This document shows, piece by piece, positions 14,201-17,060 of a DNA stretch of 17,060 nucleotides. A program made the translations under genes and the position numbers. How positions within the stretch are numbered: the stretch's first letter is position 1; each line of letters opens with the position of its first letter. The notes beneath the pieces were generated by a model. That model was not told where the DNA came from. It ran no database searches and worked only from the letters and a program-made list of their open reading frames with translations. Source of the DNA: Micrococcales bacterium (GTDB lineage: Bacteria > Actinomycetota > Actinomycetes > Actinomycetales > Cellulomonadaceae); assembly GCA_009783975.1 (NCBI GenBank), contig WRCL01000004.1:1-17060 (forward strand), given 5' to 3'.

Positions 14201-17060
14201 TGGGGTTGCCCCGCTGGTCGAACGTGAACGTCCACGTCGCACCCGTCGGGTCGGTCGCCGAGGTCATGGAGCCCAGCCCATCGTAGGTCCAGGTGGTCAC
14301 CCGGCCCAGCGGGTCGGTCGTGGAGGTGCGGTTCCCCGCGGCGTCGTAGGTGTGCGTGGTCACCTGGCGCAACGGGTCGGTGACGAGCACCGGCTGGTTC
14401 GTCGGCCCGTACACCAGGACCGTCGTCGCAGCCGCCGCGGTGCCATACCCCACCGTCTGCAGCACCAGGCGCCCGTCAACGTACTGCTCGCGGGTCACGT
14501 TCCCGGCCGGGTCGGTCACCAGCACCCCACCAAGGACGTATGCGAAGGTCGTGGTCCGGCCCAACGGGTCGCTCTGGGACGTCACCCGGCCCGAAGAGTC
14601 GTAGACGTTCGTCGTGACCCCACCAGTGGCGCTGGTCATCGAGGTCACCTTGTGCGCGGTGTACCCGTACCCCAGGTGCGTGCCGTCGGCCTGCGTCACG
14701 TCGACCAGGTCACCAGACGGCGAGTACGAGTACGACACGGTCCGCCCCGCCAGGTCGGCGACCTGCGCGACCCGGTCCCCCGACCAGGTCACCACCAGTG
14801 ACCTGCCCACGTCGTCGCTGACCTGCACCAGGTGCCCGCCCGGGTCGTACGACAGGCCGACCCCGTTGCCGTTGAGGTCTTCCACCCGCACCAAAACACC
14901 AGCCGTGTCGAACACGAACACCTGCCTGGCGCCACGCACGAACCGGTACGACCCGTCACCGGCCCGCTCCAAGGTCGCCAGCACCCGCAAAGGCGCGGCG
15001 AACCCGCCCAGCCCGTCAGCAGCGAACCGGACCCTGGACCCGTTCTCCTGGACCACGTCCACCCACGGCGAGGCAAGGCCCGCACCACCAGAACCGACCA
15101 GCCGCATCGTGTACGGGCTGGACCACCCGAACCCCAGGCCGGTGTCGTCGCTGGCGACCTGCGACCCATACGTGCGCGCCCACACCAGGCCCGGGCCCAG
15201 GCCCGGGACCTCAAGGTCCACCATGTGCTCGAAGAACTCACCGGTCGCAGTGTTCACCGGGTCCCCGTGGCACGTCTGGGCGCACGCCTGCGACGGGTTC
15301 GACCCACCCGCGGTCTCGCCCGGCAACCCCGGGCCACCAGTGTTCGGAGCCGAGAACCCATTCGAGATCGCCTGGATGTCGTCACGTCCGAAGTTCATCG
15401 CGACATACGCCACATATACGCGCACAGCACCTGACGCGACATTGACCGTCACGGTGCACGTCTTGTCGTCCGCCGACCACACCCCTCCGTAGTCGTTGCC
15501 CACCTGGCAATACCCGACCAAAGAGTCGGCGGTCACCTCACGAACCACCAGCATGTAGTCCGCCTGCTTAATGTTCTGGTTGACCGCGGCGGTGAGCGTG
15601 ATCGTGTCTCCTGCGCTGGTCAACGACGCCGACGACATCAAGGTCACCGTCCACGGCGCCCGCTGCAAGGTCACGCCGTTGCTGGCTGCCTGCGTGTCGG
15701 CAAGGGTCCAGTCCGCCACCACGTACGCCTGGTACGTGTAGGGGCCACCGGTGGCGAAAGACACCTGGACCGTGCACGTCAAGTCCGTGGGCGACCACGG
15801 GGCACTGTCGCTGGCCGCCCGGCAGTGCCCCCGGTTCGTGCCAGCGTCGTCGCGGAACAAGACCATGTACCCCGACTTCATGATGTCCTGGTTCACCGTC
15901 GCAGTCAGCGCGACTTTCTCGCCAGCGTCGAACACCGTGCGGTCTGCCGACAACGACACCGTCCACGCCATCCGCTGCACGACCACGTCGTTGCTCAGGG
16001 CCTGCACGTCTGCCAGCGACGTGCCCGCCGCCACGTACGCCCGGTACGTGTGGGGCCCCCCGGTGGGGAACGAGACCTGGACCGTGCAGGTCTTGGCCCC
16101 CGCCGACCACGTCGCGTTGCTGTCGGTGCCGGCATGGCAGTACCCGACCGTGCCACCAGTGGTCACATCCTTGACGACCACCTGGTACGACGAGGCCTTG
16201 ACGTCCTGGTTCACCGTGACCGTCAACGTGCTCTTCTGCCCAGCGGCGAACTCTGCAGAGTCCGACACCAGCGCCGCCGCCCAAGCCATCCGTTGCAGGA
16301 CCACCTCGTTGCTCGTGGCCTGCAGGTCGGTCCCAGCGTTGTCGCCAGCCACGTACGCCTGGTACGTGTGCGGACCACCAGTGGCGAACGAGGTCGTCAC
16401 CGTGCACGTGCGGTCCACCACCGACCACACCGCGACGCTGCTGTTCGACCCGCAGTACCCCAACACACCACCAGTGGTGACGTCCCTCACCACCAGGCGG
16501 TACGACGAGGCCTTGACGTCCTGGTTCGCCGTCGCGGTCAACGTCACCTTCTCACCAACGACGAAGGTCACCTTGTCCGCCGCCAGCGTCACCGTCCACG
16601 CCGCCCGCTCGAGCACCACCTCGTTGGAGGTCGCCTGCAGGTTGTTCCCGGTGTTGTCGGTCGCCACATACGCCTGGTACGTGTGCGCACCACCAGTGGC
16701 GAACGAGGTCGTCACCGTGCACGTGCCGTCCACCACCGACCACACCGCGACGCTGCTGCTCGACCCGCAGTACCCCAGCACCCCACCAGTGGTGACGTCC
16801 TTGACCACCAGCCGGTACGACGAGGCCTTGACGTCCTGGTTCGGCGTCGCGGTCAACGTCACCTTCTCACCAACAGCGAAAGCCAGCTTGTCCGCCGACA
16901 GCGCCACCGTCCACGCCGCCCGCTCGACCACCACCTCGTTGCTGCTCGCCTGCAGGTCGTTCAGCGACGTGTCAGCCGCGACGTACGCCTGGTACGTGTG
17001 CGCCCCACCAGTGGCAAACGACGTCTTCAACGTGCACGTCCCGTCGGGCCCTGACCACAC
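11232..17060 (-). CDS. Rhs/YD-repeat polymorphic toxin, partial (N-terminus beyond window)
   Basis: A surface or secreted effector whose C-terminus is probably delivered to neighbouring cells. 1942 residues are visible (numbered from the right edge); the start, any signal peptide and the promoter lie outside the window. Order: tail of one repeat (1-48); five Ig-like repeats of about 105 aa (49-573), four typical and the last more divergent; a short Gly/Pro linker; a DUF6531-like segment from GDPVNTATGEFF (about 599); many ~21-aa YD repeats of the form DPLGRTTxxxYDAAGR (about 760-1600); an Rhs core with DLVGSVR, YDPYGQP and QYLRNRYYDPATAQFVSVDP, ending in DPLGL (1722-1726); and a 216-aa variable C-terminus. 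No frameshift was seen. The core has much higher G+C than the C-terminus. No PAAR or type VI features are visible, so Sec export with a WapA-like mode is likely. Confidence 0.92.
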   Translation of the reverse strand: MWSGPDGTCTLKTSFATGGAHTYQAYVAADTSLNDLQASSNEVVVERAAWTVALSADKLAFAVGEKVTLTATPNQDVKASSYRLVVKDVTTGGVLGYCGSSSSVAVWSVVDGTCTVTTSFATGGAHTYQAYVATDNTGNNLQATSNEVVLERAAWTVTLAADKVTFVVGEKVTLTATANQDVKASSYRLVVRDVTTGGVLGYCGSNSSVAVWSVVDRTCTVTTSFATGGPHTYQAYVAGDNAGTDLQATSNEVVLQRMAWAAALVSDSAEFAAGQKSTLTVTVNQDVKASSYQVVVKDVTTGGTVGYCHAGTDSNATWSAGAKTCTVQVSFPTGGPHTYRAYVAAGTSLADVQALSNDVVVQRMAWTVSLSADRTVFDAGEKVALTATVNQDIMKSGYMVLFRDDAGTNRGHCRAASDSAPWSPTDLTCTVQVSFATGGPYTYQAYVVADWTLADTQAASNGVTLQRAPWTVTLMSSASLTSAGDTITLTAAVNQNIKQADYMLVVREVTADSLVGYCQVGNDYGGVWSADDKTCTVTVNVASGAVRVYVAYVAMNFGRDDIQAISNGFSAPNTGGPGLPGETAGGSNPSQACAQTCHGDPVNTATGEFFEHMVDLEVPGLGPGLVWARTYGSQVASDDTGLGFGWSSPYTMRLVGSGGAGLASPWVDVVQENGSRVRFAADGLGGFAAPLRVLATLERAGDGSYRFVRGARQVFVFDTAGVLVRVEDLNGNGVGLSYDPGGHLVQVSDDVGRSLVVTWSGDRVAQVADLAGRTVSYSYSPSGDLVDVTQADGTHLGYGYTAHKVTSMTSATGGVTTNVYDSSGRVTSQSDPLGRTTTFAYVLGGVLVTDPAGNVTREQYVDGRLVLQTVGYGTAAAATTVLVYGPTNQPVLVTDPLRQVTTHTYDAAGNRTSTTDPLGRVTTWTYDGLGSMTSATDPTGATWTFTFDQRGNPTGATSPTGAQTTAVVNPDGTVASVSDPLGLVTSYTYDARGYRTSTTDPAGAVVTAAWDLAGQMTSTTDAVGKTTAVGYDQAGRVTSVTDPTGAVTTVGYDAAGRPTTVTDPLGRTSTAVYDAAGQLVSATDPANAVTSTGYDLAGRVVQVTDPTGAVTGYAYDAAGRPTAVTDPLGQVTTTTYDAASQVTAVTYPSGATWGYTYDAAGQATVVSDPLGAVWTTSYDAAGRAVTVHDPLDRTVTMAYDGAGRATSVTRPDGSVLTWAYDAVGRTTAHADPSGTTTYAYDNAGRPTLVTDPAGRATAYTWDAAGQLTATTLPSGGTATYGYDNAGRRTSTTYSDTTPDVTWTYDAAGQVQQVSDGTSYTWTPTGLVASITRPTGTVMYGYDTAGRPTTIGYPDGKQVTYTWDAADQLVKVTDWTGGQYHHTWTVDGQVASVTYPNGVSTGWDYDTAGQNTAVTTTQPDGTALLALAYTFDDAGQVATSTSVRSPTGRSPPNPASTTSQLTFDPLGRLETVTGTGAGTFGWDTAGLVTGTADGRSLSYDTAGRLAAVAKPGTGTTTFGYDTNGNRTTATTTTGTGTTTQTLGWDLAGHLVTHTDATSATAYTYDATGLRTSATTTTGGTTTSEQYVWDTTRAVPTVLADAEHTYVYGLGDTPLAQVGTNGEVVYLHTDLVGSVRTATGPGAHVVCDADYDPYGQPQPVTTDPCTSVTRFGYAGQYTDPTGLQYLRNRYYDPATAQFVSVDPLAEVTGDPYGYAGGNPLQNTDPLGLDWEKRFWDTVRTVSNASAGFGDAMTMDGTKAIRQLFLIDDVVNYCSGAYTWGGHAGTAASLVIPGGSAARGATSSSRMGASAFARSTTRASSDAVANTTVRNAAKNEHSLVARARASRTINSEQGSIGRSPYTGRMTAHGEKRMAEAGFDDVDVALMRGSGRSYEQMDGAMAYVTSAGKGKYNYIVENLEHEIVTAHRGMTAEELAGLARNYGWSG
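11235..11882 (-). other. Variable C-terminal toxin region of the Rhs protein (pre-toxin linker plus DUF4258/BECR-like domain)
   Basis: After DPLGL comes a linker like the pre-toxin segments of Rhs proteins (FGDAMTMDGTKAIRQLF, IDDVVNYCSGAY, then a Gly/Ala hydrophobic stretch). It is followed by an Ala/Ser/Arg-rich spacer and a final domain of about 81 residues (1862-1942, bases 11477-11235). That domain starts MTAHGEKRMAEAGFDDVDV and later has YNYIVENLEHEIVTAHRGM. The H..xRM..xGxxxxDV beginning and late strand pattern resemble DUF4258, a member of the barnase/EndoU/colicin/RelE (BECR) RNases. His1865, Arg1869 and His1923 are candidate active-site residues. G+C content is clearly lower than in the YD repeats. 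The RNase activity is inferred. Confidence 0.6.
15340..17060 (-). repeat. Tandem ~315-bp (105-aa) Ig-like repeats
   Basis: Successive units begin near 16916, 16601, 16286, 15971 and 15653; a further unit is cut by the window edge. Spacing measured on the recurring ACGTCCTGG word is 315, 315, 318 and 312 bases. Each unit has (A/P)WTV, GEKVTLTA, a NQD-type turn, one Cys in GYC and one in TCTV (probably a disulfide), and ends TYQAYVA....LQA.SN. The two units nearest the edge are about 85% identical in protein and very close in DNA, so duplication is recent. They probably form a stalk displaying the Rhs barrel. Confidence 0.85.

Overview
The window is very GC-rich with strong G/C bias at third codon positions. 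It carries GTG starts, genes apparently lacking leaders, and the GlgE route of alpha-glucan synthesis. Together these point to a high-GC actinobacterium, probably of the Micrococcales/Cellulomonadaceae type. The family assignment is an inference from protein resemblance, not from a search.

Left half (1-8927, plus strand). Two tandem paralogous membrane-anchored zinc metallopeptidases (115-1515 and 1552-2646) have proline/glutamine-rich N-terminal tails. They are followed by a trehalose/glycogen metabolism cluster: GlgX-type debranching enzyme (about 2798-4981), GlgE maltosyltransferase (5026-7131) and trehalose synthase TreS (7128-8927). glgE and treS overlap by a GTGA. TreS interconverts trehalose and maltose, GlgE extends glucan from maltose 1-phosphate, and GlgX trims branches. 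The linking enzymes, maltokinase and branching enzyme GlgB, are not in the window. Most of these genes have a -10-like hexamer 6-7 nt before the start codon and no Shine-Dalgarno, so they look leaderless.

Junction (8928-9427). A gene-free stretch between convergent units holds a long palindrome built on a 20-bp periodic motif, a 44-bp direct repeat, and a 45-bp copy of the rhs/immunity junction.

Right half (9428-17060, minus strand). This is a polymorphic-toxin locus. A very large Rhs/YD-repeat protein runs off the right edge. It has tandem ~105-aa Ig-like repeats, a DUF6531-like segment, YD repeats, an Rhs core ending in DPLGL, and a 216-residue variable C-terminus that ends in a DUF4258/BECR-like putative RNase. 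Its stop overlaps, by ATGA, a tandem-DUF2283 protein that is the likely immunity gene. Next come an orphan toxin fragment, its putative immunity gene (again an ATGA overlap) and a 67-aa gene with a good ribosome-binding site. The toxin/immunity part is visibly poorer in G+C than the rest, as expected for exchanged cassettes.

The most interesting points are two. A toxin/antitoxin-like pair (DUF4258-like with doubled DUF2283) appears to be used as an Rhs warhead and immunity protein. The toxin-immunity junction is also repeated 1.87 kb downstream, bracketing the orphan cassette.
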